From the NCBI GenBank assembly GCA_005881055.1, contig VBHW01000100.1, positions 1 through 7,014 of the forward strand: a DNA stretch of 7,014 nt, in the 5' to 3' direction. This document shows, piece after piece, positions 1 through 6,745 of this stretch. A model generated the notes under the pieces. That model worked only from the letters and a program-made list of their open reading frames with translations, ran no database searches and was not told the origin of the DNA. Each line of letters opens with the position of its first letter. The stretch's first letter is position 1. Both the position numbers and the translations under genes were made by a program. Source of the DNA: Chloroflexota bacterium (GTDB lineage Bacteria > Chloroflexota > Limnocylindria > Limnocylindrales > CSP1-4).

Positions 1-2
1 AC

Positions 3-968
3 TCGGGCCGGCTCCTGCCGGGCTCGCGCCTCCCCCCGGTGCGGGACCTCGGAGCCGCGCTCCGCGTGAACCCGAACACGATCCGTTCCGTGTACAAGCG
101 CCTGGCCGACAACGACTACGTCATGAGCCGTCACGGAGCGGGCACGCACGTCGCCGACCGGCCGCCGCAGCGTCGGGGCGCGGAGGCCCTCGCCGGGCTC
201 GTCGCGGAGATGCTCCGCAGGGCGGCCCAGGCGGGCTTCACGGCCGACGAGGTCGCCTCCGCGACCTTCGCCGCGGCCACGGAGCGGAAGCGGCCCGGCG
301 AGCACGTCCACGTCCTGTTCGCCGAATGCACCAAGGCCGACGCTGCATACGACGCCGAGCGGATCGCGGCGGCATTCCCGGGGATCGTCGAGGCCGAGGG
401 CTCGCTCCTCGAGGAGCTGGCCGAGCGGATCGAGCGGTTCCACTACGACCTCGTGGCGACGACCACGTTCCACGCCGACGAGGCGCTCGCGATCGTCGGC
501 GGCCAGCTCCCGGTCGTGGCGATGCTCGTCGGCCCCGGGTTCATCGACCTCGTGCACGAGGTCGCGGCGCTGCCGTCCGGATCGAACGTCGGCCTCGTCT
601 GCGCCTCGGACCGGGGAGCCCAGAACATCGCAGAGACGCTGGCGCTCTCCGGCACGACCGGGGTCGGGGTGCTCACGGCGGCCTACGGCGACGAGGCGGG
701 CCTCGCGAAGGTCGATCGAGAGGCGGACATCATCCTCCTCTCCCGCGAGGCGCTCGCGCTCGGCCTCGACGAGCAGTTCGACCGTCCGGAGCGGATCCGC
801 GAATGGACGTACGAGTTCGACCCGTCAGGATTGGAGCTCCTGCGGCGCGCGATCGAGCGGGCGCTCGCCGCGCGAGCCGCCGCGTCACCGGCCGACGGGC
901 CGCCGGCGAAGCGCACCACGGCCGAGCGAGCCGGCCGCGAACGGGCAACCGTCGCCTCGTCGGGATGA
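3..968 (+). CDS. GntR-type winged-helix transcriptional regulator, 5' partial
   Basis: A DNA-binding transcriptional regulator. The frame is open to the left edge and the residues before the GTG at 39 (PGSRLPPV) are typical GntR sequence. The true start therefore lies upstream, and the GTG at 39 is an internal Val codon. The helix-turn-helix is clear (RDLGAALRVNPNTIRSVYKR), followed by the wing (SRHGAGTHV). The rest, from about codon 55, is a long alpha/beta region, not a FCD or UTRA domain that I recognise. It has hydrophobic strands such as VHVLFAEC, YDLVATTTFH, VVAMLV and NVGLVCASDRGAQN, suggesting a Rossmann-like ligand-sensing domain. From memory, similar GntR proteins with this C-terminal half occur in Chloroflexota and Firmicutes. 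The tail is Ala/Arg-rich and probably disordered. The stop is 34 bases before the glycosidase start, so the two genes are probably co-transcribed. The effector is unknown. Confidence 0.88.
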   Translation, partial: SGRLLPGSRLPPVRDLGAALRVNPNTIRSVYKRLADNDYVMSRHGAGTHVADRPPQRRGAEALAGLVAEMLRRAAQAGFTADEVASATFAAATERKRPGEHVHVLFAECTKADAAYDAERIAAAFPGIVEAEGSLLEELAERIERFHYDLVATTTFHADEALAIVGGQLPVVAMLVGPGFIDLVHEVAALPSGSNVGLVCASDRGAQNIAETLALSGTTGVGVLTAAYGDEAGLAKVDREADIILLSREALALGLDEQFDRPERIREWTYEFDPSGLELLRRAIERALAARAAASPADGPPAKRTTAERAGRERATVASSG

Positions 969-1002
969 GTCGGGCCGCGGCCCCTGACCCGGCGCTGCGG
1001 CC

Positions 1003-2094
1003 ATGGTGAGGTCCGCGCCGCCACGCGTCACGGGCTCGCGCATCGCGAGGGAGGCTCGCGACCGGATCGACCTCGCCGATCTCGTCCGGGCCGACGGCCG
1101 GAGCCAGCTCTCGGACATCCCGACCGCGCGCGCCGTCGCCCATCGCTTCAACCTCCTGCGCGACCCGGCGTCCGCCGTCCATGCCGGCGACCTTGCCGCG
1201 CTCGGCCTCCTCGACGACCTCCAGTCGGCGCTCATCAACGCGTACGAGCGCCAGGTCGACGCGACCGCCTTCGGGTCAGCGGAGCGTGCCCTGCGACGGC
1301 ACCTCGGCGAACGCCCCGTCGGGAGCACCCTCGCGGCATCGATCGCCGCCTTCCCTCCGGAGGACATCCTCAGCGGCCAGCGCTCGCCGGCCGATGCCGT
1401 GGATGGGGCAACGGCCCGTGAAGCGGCCCTGCGCGACCTCCTCGTCACGTGGCTCGACAACGCGAATCCCGCGGTCGGGCCGCTCCGCGATCTCGTCGAC
1501 GACCGGCCGGTCGCGGCGGAGGCGCCGCCCTACCCACGGCTCGTCGAGGGCCTCGACTCGCATTTCGATTCTGCCCCGGGCTTCGGTCCCGAGGGGCAAT
1601 CGCTCGTGGACCTGCTCCGGGCGCCCGCCCTCGCGTCACCGACCTCCCTTGCGGGCCAGCTCCGCTACATCCGCGAGAACTGGGTCGACCTGCTCGGGGA
1701 TGAGGCCGCGGAGCTGCTGCGGCGCCTGCAGGTCGGCCTCGATGTCATCGCCGAGGAGGAGCGCGCGCTCCACCTGCGGTTCGGTGGTGGGGGCGGGGGT
1801 GATGGGTTCGGGGCGCTCGTCGGGATCGGAGTCGAGGAGGGCATCGGCCCAGACGCGGAGCCTGAGCGCTTCAGCCAGGACGTCGAGTGGATGCCCAGGC
1901 TCGTCCTCATCGCGAAGAGCACGTACGTCTGGCTCGACCAGCTCTCGCGATCGTTCGGGCGCGACATCCGGACCCTCGACGCGATCCCGGACGAGGAGCT
2001 CGACCGCCTGGCGTCCCTCGGGATCACCGGGCTGTGGCTGATCGGCCTCTGGGAGCGCAGCGAGGCCTCACGCGAGATCAAGCGCCGCCGTGGG
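1003..2094 (+). CDS. GH13 glycosidase, N-terminal fragment before the frameshift
   Basis: About 364 codons belong to the ancestral protein. Residues 1-260 are mostly predicted helix (for example DIPTARAVAHRFNLLRDP, LAALGLLDDLQSALINAYE and SLAGQLRYIRENWVDLLGDE) and match no enzyme domain I can name. They resemble the helical N-terminal extension of large GH13 enzymes. A run of six glycines (codons 1783-1800) marks a flexible linker. From about residue 297 (MPRLVLIAKSTYVWLDQLSR) the first strand and helix of the GH13 barrel begin, followed by LASLGITGLWLIGLWERS, the usual second strand that positions the sugar-binding loop. In the sequence as given, this frame continues out of register to a stop at 2839-2841. 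A translated product would carry about 248 junk residues rich in Arg, Thr and Ser, and would lack every catalytic residue. Confidence 0.8.
1783..1800 (+). repeat. Poly-glycine linker codon run
   Basis: Six consecutive Gly codons (GGT GGT GGG GGC GGG GGT), followed by Asp-Gly-Phe-Gly, separate the helical N-terminal region from the start of the GH13 barrel. The run is a G-rich tract of the kind prone to length variation. It is likely a flexible interdomain linker. Confidence 0.7.
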
Positions 2095-2096
2095 CC
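2083..2096 (+). other. Frameshift site inside the GH13 barrel
   Basis: Frame 1 reads sensibly through EIK (codons 2074-2082) and RRRG, then becomes Arg/Thr-rich. The frame one base earlier becomes sensible from about Ala 2094 (AEASAYSLYDYAIADDLGG). The displacement equals loss of one base, or of 3n+1 bases. From memory, relatives read approximately RRRGNPEA...ASAYSLYDY here, so a short deletion of about 10 bases removing the residues after RRRG is as likely as a single-base loss. The local sequence is repetitive (CGCCGCCG then GGGCCGAGGCC), which favours slippage, polymerase error or sequencing error. There is no X-XXY-YYZ slippery heptamer, so a programmed -1 shift is not supported. Confidence 0.82.
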
Positions 2097-4484
2097 GAGG
2101 CCTCCGCGTATTCGCTATACGACTACGCGATCGCCGATGACCTGGGCGGGACGGCGGCCCACGCCAACCTGCGCGACAGGGCGTGGCGGCGGGGCATCCG
2201 GCTCGCGAGCGACATGGTCCCGAACCACATGGGGATCGATTCCCGGTGGGTCGTCGAGCACCCCGACTGGTTCCTGTCGCTCCCGTACAGCCCGTACCCG
2301 GCGTATACGTTCAACGGCCCGGACCTGTCGTCGGACGATCGCGTGGCGATCGTGCTCGAGGACCACTACTGGGACGGGACCGACGCGGCCGTGGTCTTCA
2401 AGCGCGTCGATCGCGGGAGCGGCGAGGAGCGCTACGTCTACCACGGCAACGACGGGACGAGCTTCCCGTGGAACGACACGGCCCAGCTCGACTACCTGCG
2501 GGCAGACACTCGCGAGGCGGTCATCCAGACGATCCTGCACGTCGCCCGGCAGTTCCCGGTCATCCGATTCGACGCGGCGATGGTCCTCGCGAAGCGGCAC
2601 ATCCAGCGCCTGTGGCATCCGCTGCCCGGGCACGGCGGCGCGATCCCCTCCCGCGCCGAGCAGGCGATGTCGAAGCGCGACTTCGACCGCGCGATGCCCG
2701 CCGAGTTCTGGCGCGACGTCGTCGATCGGGTCGCGGCCGAGGCGCCCGGCACGCTCCTCCTCGCCGAGGCGTTCTGGCTCATGGAGGGCTACTTCGTCCG
2801 GACCCTCGGCATGCACCGCGTGTACAACAGCGCGTTCATGAACCTGCTGCGGGACGAACGCAACGCCGACTACCGGAAGGTCATGCGCGAGACGCTCGAG
2901 TTCGACCCCGAGATCCTCAAGCGGTTCGTGAACTTCGTGAACAACCCCGACGAGAAGACCGCGGTCGAGCAGTTCGGCACGGGCGACAAGTACTTCGGCG
3001 TCGCGACGCTCATGGCGACGATGCCCGGGCTGCCGATGTTCGGGCACGGCCAGTTCGAGGGCTTCACCGAGAAGTACGGGATGGAGTTCCGTCGAGCGCG
3101 CATGGTCGAGGAGGTGAACGAGGGCCTGTACGCCCACCACCGGCGGGTCATCGTGCCCCTGCTCCACCGGCGCGCCCAGTTCGCCGAGGTGCGCGACTTC
3201 CTCCTGTACGACGTCGGGGGAGACGACGGGTCGGTTCGCGAGGACGTGTTCGCGTACTCGAACATCGGCCCGCGCGGGGAGCGCTCGCTCCTCGTCTACC
3301 ACAACAGGTTCGGCGATACGAGCGGGTGGATCCGCGACTCGGTCGCCTACTCGGTGCGCGTCCCCGACTCGTCCGAGCGGACGCTCATCGGCCGGACGCT
3401 GGCCGACGGCCTCCAACTCGGCGCGGACCCGGACATGTTCTGGGTGGCGCGCGACATGCGGTCCGGGCTCGAGCACCTCTGGCCGGCCGCGGAGCTCGCG
3501 TCGCGGGGCATGCGCGTCGAGCTGCAGGCGTACGAGTGCCGGGCGCTCCTCGACTGGCGTGATGTTCGTGATGACGCCGAGGGCTCCTGGCGGCGACTCG
3601 CCGAGCGGCTGGGCGGCCGCGGCGTGGCGTCGGTCGAGGAGGCCCGGGCAGAGCTCGTCCTCGAGCCGGTCCGCGAGCCGTTCTGGCGGCTCCTCGAACC
3701 TGACGTCGTGCGGTCGCTCGTCGAAGCCGCCCTGGCGTCCGCCTCGGGTTCGGCGGCACATGCGGCCCCGTCGCTCGAGGCGAACGCGCGCTGGCTCGCG
3801 GAGGCGGCCCACGAGTACGGCGCGCGCTCCGGGCCGGTCACGCCGATCGAGGAGTTCGCGGCGGATCTCGTCGCCGGCGCGCGTGCAGCCGTGGAGCTCG
3901 CCCGCTCCGGCTCGACGGCAGTGCCGCGCCACCCCGCCACGATGGCCTTCATCCTTGCCTGGCTCGCCGGCCGCGGCCTGGGCGGCGGTCCGGACGTGGC
4001 CGACCGCGGACGCCTGGCCAGCGAGCGCTTCGACGCCTGGCGGATCGTGCCGGTCGTGGCGACGCTCTACCGCCGGCTGGGCTTCGACGACGCCACGGCC
4101 GATCGGGCGGTCGATGCCGTCCGGGCGATCCTCGAGCTCCCGCGCTGGCCGGCGGTCCGCCGACCGGCTGCCAAGGCCGCCGCCGCCATCGCCCGCACGT
4201 GGCTCGAGGCGCCCGCGGCTCGCCAGGCCCTGCGGATCAACGAATGGGACGGCGCCGAGTGGTTCGACGGCGACGCGTGGGCGGAGCTCGCCGGAAGCTC
4301 GCTGGCGGTCGAGGCGGTTCGCCTGGCAGAGGAGGACACCGCGACTCCGGCAGCCCTGCGCACGGCCAGCAACGTGGCGAAGGCGCTCCGCGCACTGGGC
4401 CCAGCGAGCAACTACCGCGTGGACAGCCTGCGCGGCTCGATCACACCGAGGAGCACTCCGCCGTCACGCGGGCGCCGAGGCTGA
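2094..4484 (+). CDS. GH13 glycosidase, C-terminal fragment with the catalytic core
   Basis: Nearly 800 codons follow the frame switch and carry all the catalytic hallmarks of GH13. Conserved region I is DMVPNHMG (Asp codon 2211). Region II is IRFDAA, with the invariant Arg at 2565 and the nucleophile Asp at 2571. Region III is LLLAEAFW, with the acid/base Glu at 2766. Region IV is FVNNPDE, with the third Asp at 2949, where most GH13 enzymes have NHD. A glycine-rich barrel end follows (PGLPMFGHGQFEGFTEKYG). Then comes a beta-sandwich C domain (about 3180-3560, with VFAYSN and LLVYHNRFGDTSGW), and from about 3580 a long Ala/Arg-rich helical region. No start codon exists in this frame between the shift and ATG 2214, which sits inside region I. 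Independent translation would thus lack the front of the barrel, and the fragment is unlikely to be active alone. Expected location is cytoplasmic, since the intact N-terminus has no signal peptide. Confidence 0.82.
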   Translation, partial: AEASAYSLYDYAIADDLGGTAAHANLRDRAWRRGIRLASDMVPNHMGIDSRWVVEHPDWFLSLPYSPYPAYTFNGPDLSSDDRVAIVLEDHYWDGTDAAVVFKRVDRGSGEERYVYHGNDGTSFPWNDTAQLDYLRADTREAVIQTILHVARQFPVIRFDAAMVLAKRHIQRLWHPLPGHGGAIPSRAEQAMSKRDFDRAMPAEFWRDVVDRVAAEAPGTLLLAEAFWLMEGYFVRTLGMHRVYNSAFMNLLRDERNADYRKVMRETLEFDPEILKRFVNFVNNPDEKTAVEQFGTGDKYFGVATLMATMPGLPMFGHGQFEGFTEKYGMEFRRARMVEEVNEGLYAHHRRVIVPLLHRRAQFAEVRDFLLYDVGGDDGSVREDVFAYSNIGPRGERSLLVYHNRFGDTSGWIRDSVAYSVRVPDSSERTLIGRTLADGLQLGADPDMFWVARDMRSGLEHLWPAAELASRGMRVELQAYECRALLDWRDVRDDAEGSWRRLAERLGGRGVASVEEARAELVLEPVREPFWRLLEPDVVRSLVEAALASASGSAAHAAPSLEANARWLAEAAHEYGARSGPVTPIEEFAADLVAGARAAVELARSGSTAVPRHPATMAFILAWLAGRGLGGGPDVADRGRLASERFDAWRIVPVVATLYRRLGFDDATADRAVDAVRAILELPRWPAVRRPAAKAAAAIARTWLEAPAARQALRINEWDGAEWFDGDAWAELAGSSLAVEAVRLAEEDTATPAALRTASNVAKALRALGPASNYRVDSLRGSITPRSTPPSRGRRG

Positions 4485-4505
4485 GGCCACGTCCTGACGG
4501 AGCGA

Positions 4506-4674
4506 TGCGTCCGGCGCAACGTCCAGTGATCGAAGATGGCGGCGCCACCGCAGGCGGCGACCCGTGCATTCGCTTGGACCCCGTTCAATGCGTCCAACGC
4601 ATCAGCGGCTCGCGGACGCCAGGCCGCGGAACCGCCTGCGCTGGCTTGGACGCGCCGACGTTGCGCCGGGCGCA
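4506..4674. repeat. Long-range inverted repeat with nested hairpins between convergent genes
   Basis: The left arm at 4506-4523 (TGCGTCCGGCGCAACGTC) is the reverse complement of 4657-4674 (GACGTTGCGCCGGGCGCA) at 17 of 18 positions. Nested inside, 4549-4557 (CGCAGGCGG) pairs perfectly with 4632-4640 (CCGCCTGCG). In the centre are two local hairpins: ATGCGT-cca-ACGCAT at 4588-4602, and CGCGG/CCGCG at 4611-4615 and 4624-4628. Short direct repeats also occur (ATGCGTCC at 4505 and 4588; GCTTGGA at 4572 and 4644). The element sits wholly in the gap between the converging glycosidase and DUF885 genes. It could be a small non-coding mobile element with terminal inverted repeats, a repetitive extragenic element, or a structured bidirectional terminator. 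It has no U-tract and no target duplication that I can see. Confidence 0.6.
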
Positions 4675-4716
4675 ATGGTGGTCGGTTCCGGAGCGACGCC
4701 GGCCCCCGGAGTAGCG

Positions 4717-4730
4717 CCGAGCCTCCTCGG
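4717..4730. terminator. Possible weak terminator hairpin near the DUF885 stop
   Basis: CCGAG-cctc-CTCGG forms a 5-bp stem with a 4-base loop just beyond the DUF885 stop codon on its own strand. There is no T-run on either side, so by the standard intrinsic-terminator model it is weak. In such GC-rich sequence a 5-bp stem can arise by chance. Confidence 0.2.
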
Positions 4731-4744
4731 CCGGGCGACGGACG

Positions 4745-6553
4745 TCAGTCGAACAGCAACCTGCGGAGGATCGGCATCGGCGGGGAGCCGTGGCTCATGA
4801 CCGATTCGAGGTGGTCGCGGTAGACGAAGCCCGGCGTCTCGCCGAGGCCGCCGACGACACGCTGGGTGGGCACGGCTGAAGCGCCGCGCGGGTCACGCGA
4901 AGCCGCCGCCGCACGGCGGCGTGCCTCGACCTCGATGTCCCAGAACGCGACCGAGCCGATGAAGTACGTCGACAGCTGCGTCGACGACAGTCGCGCCCGG
5001 TTCCACTTGTTGCGCGCCTCGGCCTCCTCCTGGAAGCCGCCCTCGACCATGAGCTGGACTGCCTCGTCCTCGGTCATCGAGCCGGCGTGGATCTTCACGT
5101 CGATGATCGCGTTCGTGCACGCGCGCAGGTAGAACTTCCAATGGTTGAGCATGAGGCCCTTGTCGTCCGCCCCGTAGCCCAGGTCCATCATCACCTGCGT
5201 GACGTAGACGGCCCAGCCCTCGGCGAAGACGCCCGACCAGAGGATCGTGCGGGGCAATGACGGGCAGCGGTTCGCGTGCACGCCCTGGAGGTAGTGGCCG
5301 GGCACCGCCTCGTGGATCGTGAGGAGTCGGAGCATCCTGTCGTTATCCTCGCGGAGGTAGCTCTCGACCTGCTCGGGCGTCCAGTCCTCGGGGATCGGTG
5401 TGACGCAGAAGAACGCTTTCTCGGCCTTGTCGAGCGGGCCCGGCGAGTCGAGCATCGCTCCGCCGAACGCCCGCAGGAATACGGGCGTCCACATGATCTG
5501 GAGCGGTTCGTCGGCCATGCCGAGGACGTTCCGCTCGCGGCAGAACGCCTCGATCCGCCCGAGCTCCGCGCGGCAGAAGTCGAGGAGGTCCTCCGGCTTC
5601 TGGTGCTGAGCGGCGATCGCGTCGAGGACCGCCCGGACGGTCTCGGTCTCGGCGGCCGCCTCGCTCCCGGCCGATGCGGCCGTCGGCAACGGCCGATCCG
5701 GTTTCCAGACCGTCCACGACTGGCGCGCGAGGCGGATCATCTCGGACCGAACCGCGGCGTACTCGCGCTCGGCGCGCTCGAGCACCTCGTCCGGCGTCAG
5801 GTCGATGCGGAGCGTGTGGCGAAGCTTGGCCGCGAAGAGATCCGGCCCGAGGCGGCCCTCGCCCTGAGCCGCCGGAATGACCGTGTCGCGGAGGTGGTCG
5901 CCGAAGCTCGACAGGGCCGCCCTGGCCGTTTCCGCCGCAGCGTGGAGACGCGGCAGGAGGGCCGCGACCTCGGGATCGGCCCTTGCGGCGTCGTCCGTCG
6001 CGGACTCACCCGCCGTCACCGCCTCCCCTACGAGCTCCTCGATCCCGGGCAGCTGCTTGAGCGCCGTCTCCGCATGGAACCGCGAGACCGGCCGGTCGCC
6101 GTGGCCGACGATCTGCGACCGCGCCGCGTCGAGCAGCGCAGGCAGCCGCTCCATGCGCCCGGTCGCGCTCGAGAGCCGAGTCGCGAGGGGGGCGAACTCC
6201 CGGGCGAGCAGCGGGAAGAAACCGCCGCCCATGAGGTACACCCAGTTCAGCGGGTCCCAGCGATCCTCGCCGAGCTCCTCCTCGCGGAACCGGGCGGCGT
6301 CGAGCTCGAGGAGGAGAACGTCCCGGTCGGCGAGCTCGTCGCCCGAGAGCACGGACACGTCGAGGCCGCGCAGCTCGGCGATCCAGCGCTCGGCGAACGC
6401 GAGCCGCTCGGCCCGCCCGGCGTCGGTCATGTCCGGCCAGCGATCGTCGAACCGGTGGTCGCCGATGCTGCTGGCACTTACCGGATCCAGGCGGAAGTAC
6501 TCGTCGAAGAACGTGGCGACGCGGTCCGCAAAGGCGTTGGATGTGGCGGTCAC
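4745..6553 (-). CDS. DUF885 family protein, putative metal-dependent hydrolase
   Basis: A 602-residue protein of the DUF885 family (PF05960), about the usual family length. The hallmark HEAVPGHYLQ is at residues 414-423 (His codon on plus-strand bases 5312-5314), followed by FAEGWAVY with Glu445. In this family the HExxPGH motif and the downstream Glu are thought to form a metal site like that of gluzincin peptidases, but the spacing is HEx4H rather than the classical HExxH. The N-terminus (FFDEYFRLDPVSASSIGDHRFDDRWPD, residues about 15-41) is also typical. There is no signal peptide or lipobox, unlike the lipoprotein members, so it is expected to be cytoplasmic. The start is GTG at 6551-6553, with GGGAG on the minus strand (plus 6561-6565) seven bases before it. 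It converges on the glycosidase gene and is divergent from the holin-like gene. The reading frame is intact. The substrate is unknown; peptidase activity is an inference. Confidence 0.9.
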   Translation of the reverse strand: MTATSNAFADRVATFFDEYFRLDPVSASSIGDHRFDDRWPDMTDAGRAERLAFAERWIAELRGLDVSVLSGDELADRDVLLLELDAARFREEELGEDRWDPLNWVYLMGGGFFPLLAREFAPLATRLSSATGRMERLPALLDAARSQIVGHGDRPVSRFHAETALKQLPGIEELVGEAVTAGESATDDAARADPEVAALLPRLHAAAETARAALSSFGDHLRDTVIPAAQGEGRLGPDLFAAKLRHTLRIDLTPDEVLERAEREYAAVRSEMIRLARQSWTVWKPDRPLPTAASAGSEAAAETETVRAVLDAIAAQHQKPEDLLDFCRAELGRIEAFCRERNVLGMADEPLQIMWTPVFLRAFGGAMLDSPGPLDKAEKAFFCVTPIPEDWTPEQVESYLREDNDRMLRLLTIHEAVPGHYLQGVHANRCPSLPRTILWSGVFAEGWAVYVTQVMMDLGYGADDKGLMLNHWKFYLRACTNAIIDVKIHAGSMTEDEAVQLMVEGGFQEEAEARNKWNRARLSSTQLSTYFIGSVAFWDIEVEARRRAAAASRDPRGASAVPTQRVVGGLGETPGFVYRDHLESVMSHGSPPMPILRRLLFD

Positions 6554-6560
6554 GGTGGAT

Positions 6561-6565
6561 CTCCC
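6561..6565 (-). promoter_or_regulatory. Ribosome binding site of the DUF885 gene
   Basis: GGGAG on the minus strand lies 7 bases before the GTG at 6553. It supports this GTG as the start, which also gives a normal DUF885 N-terminus. Confidence 0.65.
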
Positions 6566-6581
6566 GGCGGGCGGCAGGTCG

Positions 6582-6598
6582 CCGTGCGGGGCGCACGG
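6582..6598. promoter_or_regulatory. Perfect 7-bp palindrome in the DUF885 leader
   Basis: CCGTGCG-GGG-CGCACGG is a perfect 7-bp inverted repeat with a 3-base spacer, 28 to 45 bases upstream of the DUF885 start. On the DUF885 strand it would form a tight hairpin just before the ribosome binding site. It could be an operator for a dimeric repressor, an mRNA leader stem-loop, or chance in GC-rich sequence. Confidence 0.4.
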
Positions 6599-6628
6599 GT
6601 GGATCGGACGATGTCGGCGCCTAGCCTA

Positions 6629-6641
6629 GCCGGTGACCGGC
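6629..6641. promoter_or_regulatory. Short palindrome in the divergent intergenic region
   Basis: GCCGG-TGA-CCGGC is a perfect 5-bp inverted repeat near the middle of the gap between the DUF885 and holin-like genes. It lies next to CTAGCCTAGCC, which offers a TANNNT-like -10 hexamer on either strand (TAGCCT on plus, TAGGCT on minus). No convincing -35 was found for either, so a promoter here is only a possibility. Confidence 0.25.
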
Positions 6642-6732
6642 CCGGACACATCGATCGTTCCCGGCTCGACACCGTCTGCGATCATCTGGGCGTCATCGCC
6701 CGGCGCCCTCTGCCGGACCGAACGCCGCGCCT

Positions 6733-6737
6733 GGAGG
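6733..6737 (+). promoter_or_regulatory. Ribosome binding site of the holin-like gene
   Basis: GGAGG ends 8 bases before GTG 6746 and 11 bases before the next GTG at 6749. This favours 6746 as the start. The frame stays open further upstream but contains no membrane-protein-like sequence there. Confidence 0.7.
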
Positions 6738-6745
6738 ACCGTCAC

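Larger units (their letters stand above)
1003..4484 (+). pseudogene. Frameshifted GH13 alpha-amylase-family glycosidase (whole locus)
   Basis: The locus would encode a protein of about 1,160 residues if read as one frame. The N-terminal third is in one frame and the rest is in the frame one base earlier (-1), with the switch between 2083 and 2096. Homology-like sequence runs right up to the switch on both sides: LWERSEASREIK before it and AEASAYSLYDY after it. This means one ancestral gene, not two. Architecture: helical N-terminal region, poly-Gly linker, GH13 (beta/alpha)8 barrel, beta-sandwich C domain, then a long alpha-helical C-terminal region ending near NEWDGAEWFDG. Very large GH13 proteins of this layout are, as I recall, found in Chloroflexota. 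The likely substrate is an alpha-glucan, but the exact specificity cannot be read from sequence. The gene starts at ATG 1003 after an in-frame stop at 985-987. There is no clear Shine-Dalgarno, so translation may be coupled to the upstream regulator. It is either a genuine recent pseudogene or an assembly error. Confidence 0.85.

Noticed and set aside
1887..2093. ATG 1887 as the start of the C-terminal glycosidase piece
   Set aside because: Between 1887 and about 2093 this frame is Arg/Pro-rich and unlike the family, while the other frame there encodes the first barrel strand. The open stretch upstream of the break is coincidental.
2083..2100. Programmed ribosomal frameshift joining the two glycosidase frames
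   Set aside because: The direction would fit a -1 shift, but there is no slippery heptamer and no well-placed stem-loop. Glycosidases of this type are not known to use one.
2183..3562. Long plus-strand open frame overlapping the glycosidase
   Set aside because: Its translation is Arg/Pro/Gly-rich with no motif. It is the alternate frame of the genuine GH13 coding sequence.
2115..3932. Very long open frame on the minus strand opposite the glycosidase
   Set aside because: It is rich in Arg/Val/Glu with low complexity and no recognisable domain, and it mirrors a GC-rich plus-strand gene with clear GH13 motifs. Antisense frames without stops are expected at this GC content.
4514..4666. Integron attC site (GCGCAAC ... 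GTTGCGC)
   Set aside because: Each core has a mismatch to RYYYAAC/GTTRRRY, and pairing continues outside the cores. No L box pair is evident, and the neighbouring genes are large and convergent, unlike cassettes.
4536..4823. Small plus-strand open frame in the convergent gap (also 4412-4675 on minus)
   Set aside because: They have no ribosome binding site, no recognisable domain, and overlap the inverted repeat and the ends of real genes. The composition is that of random GC-rich sequence.
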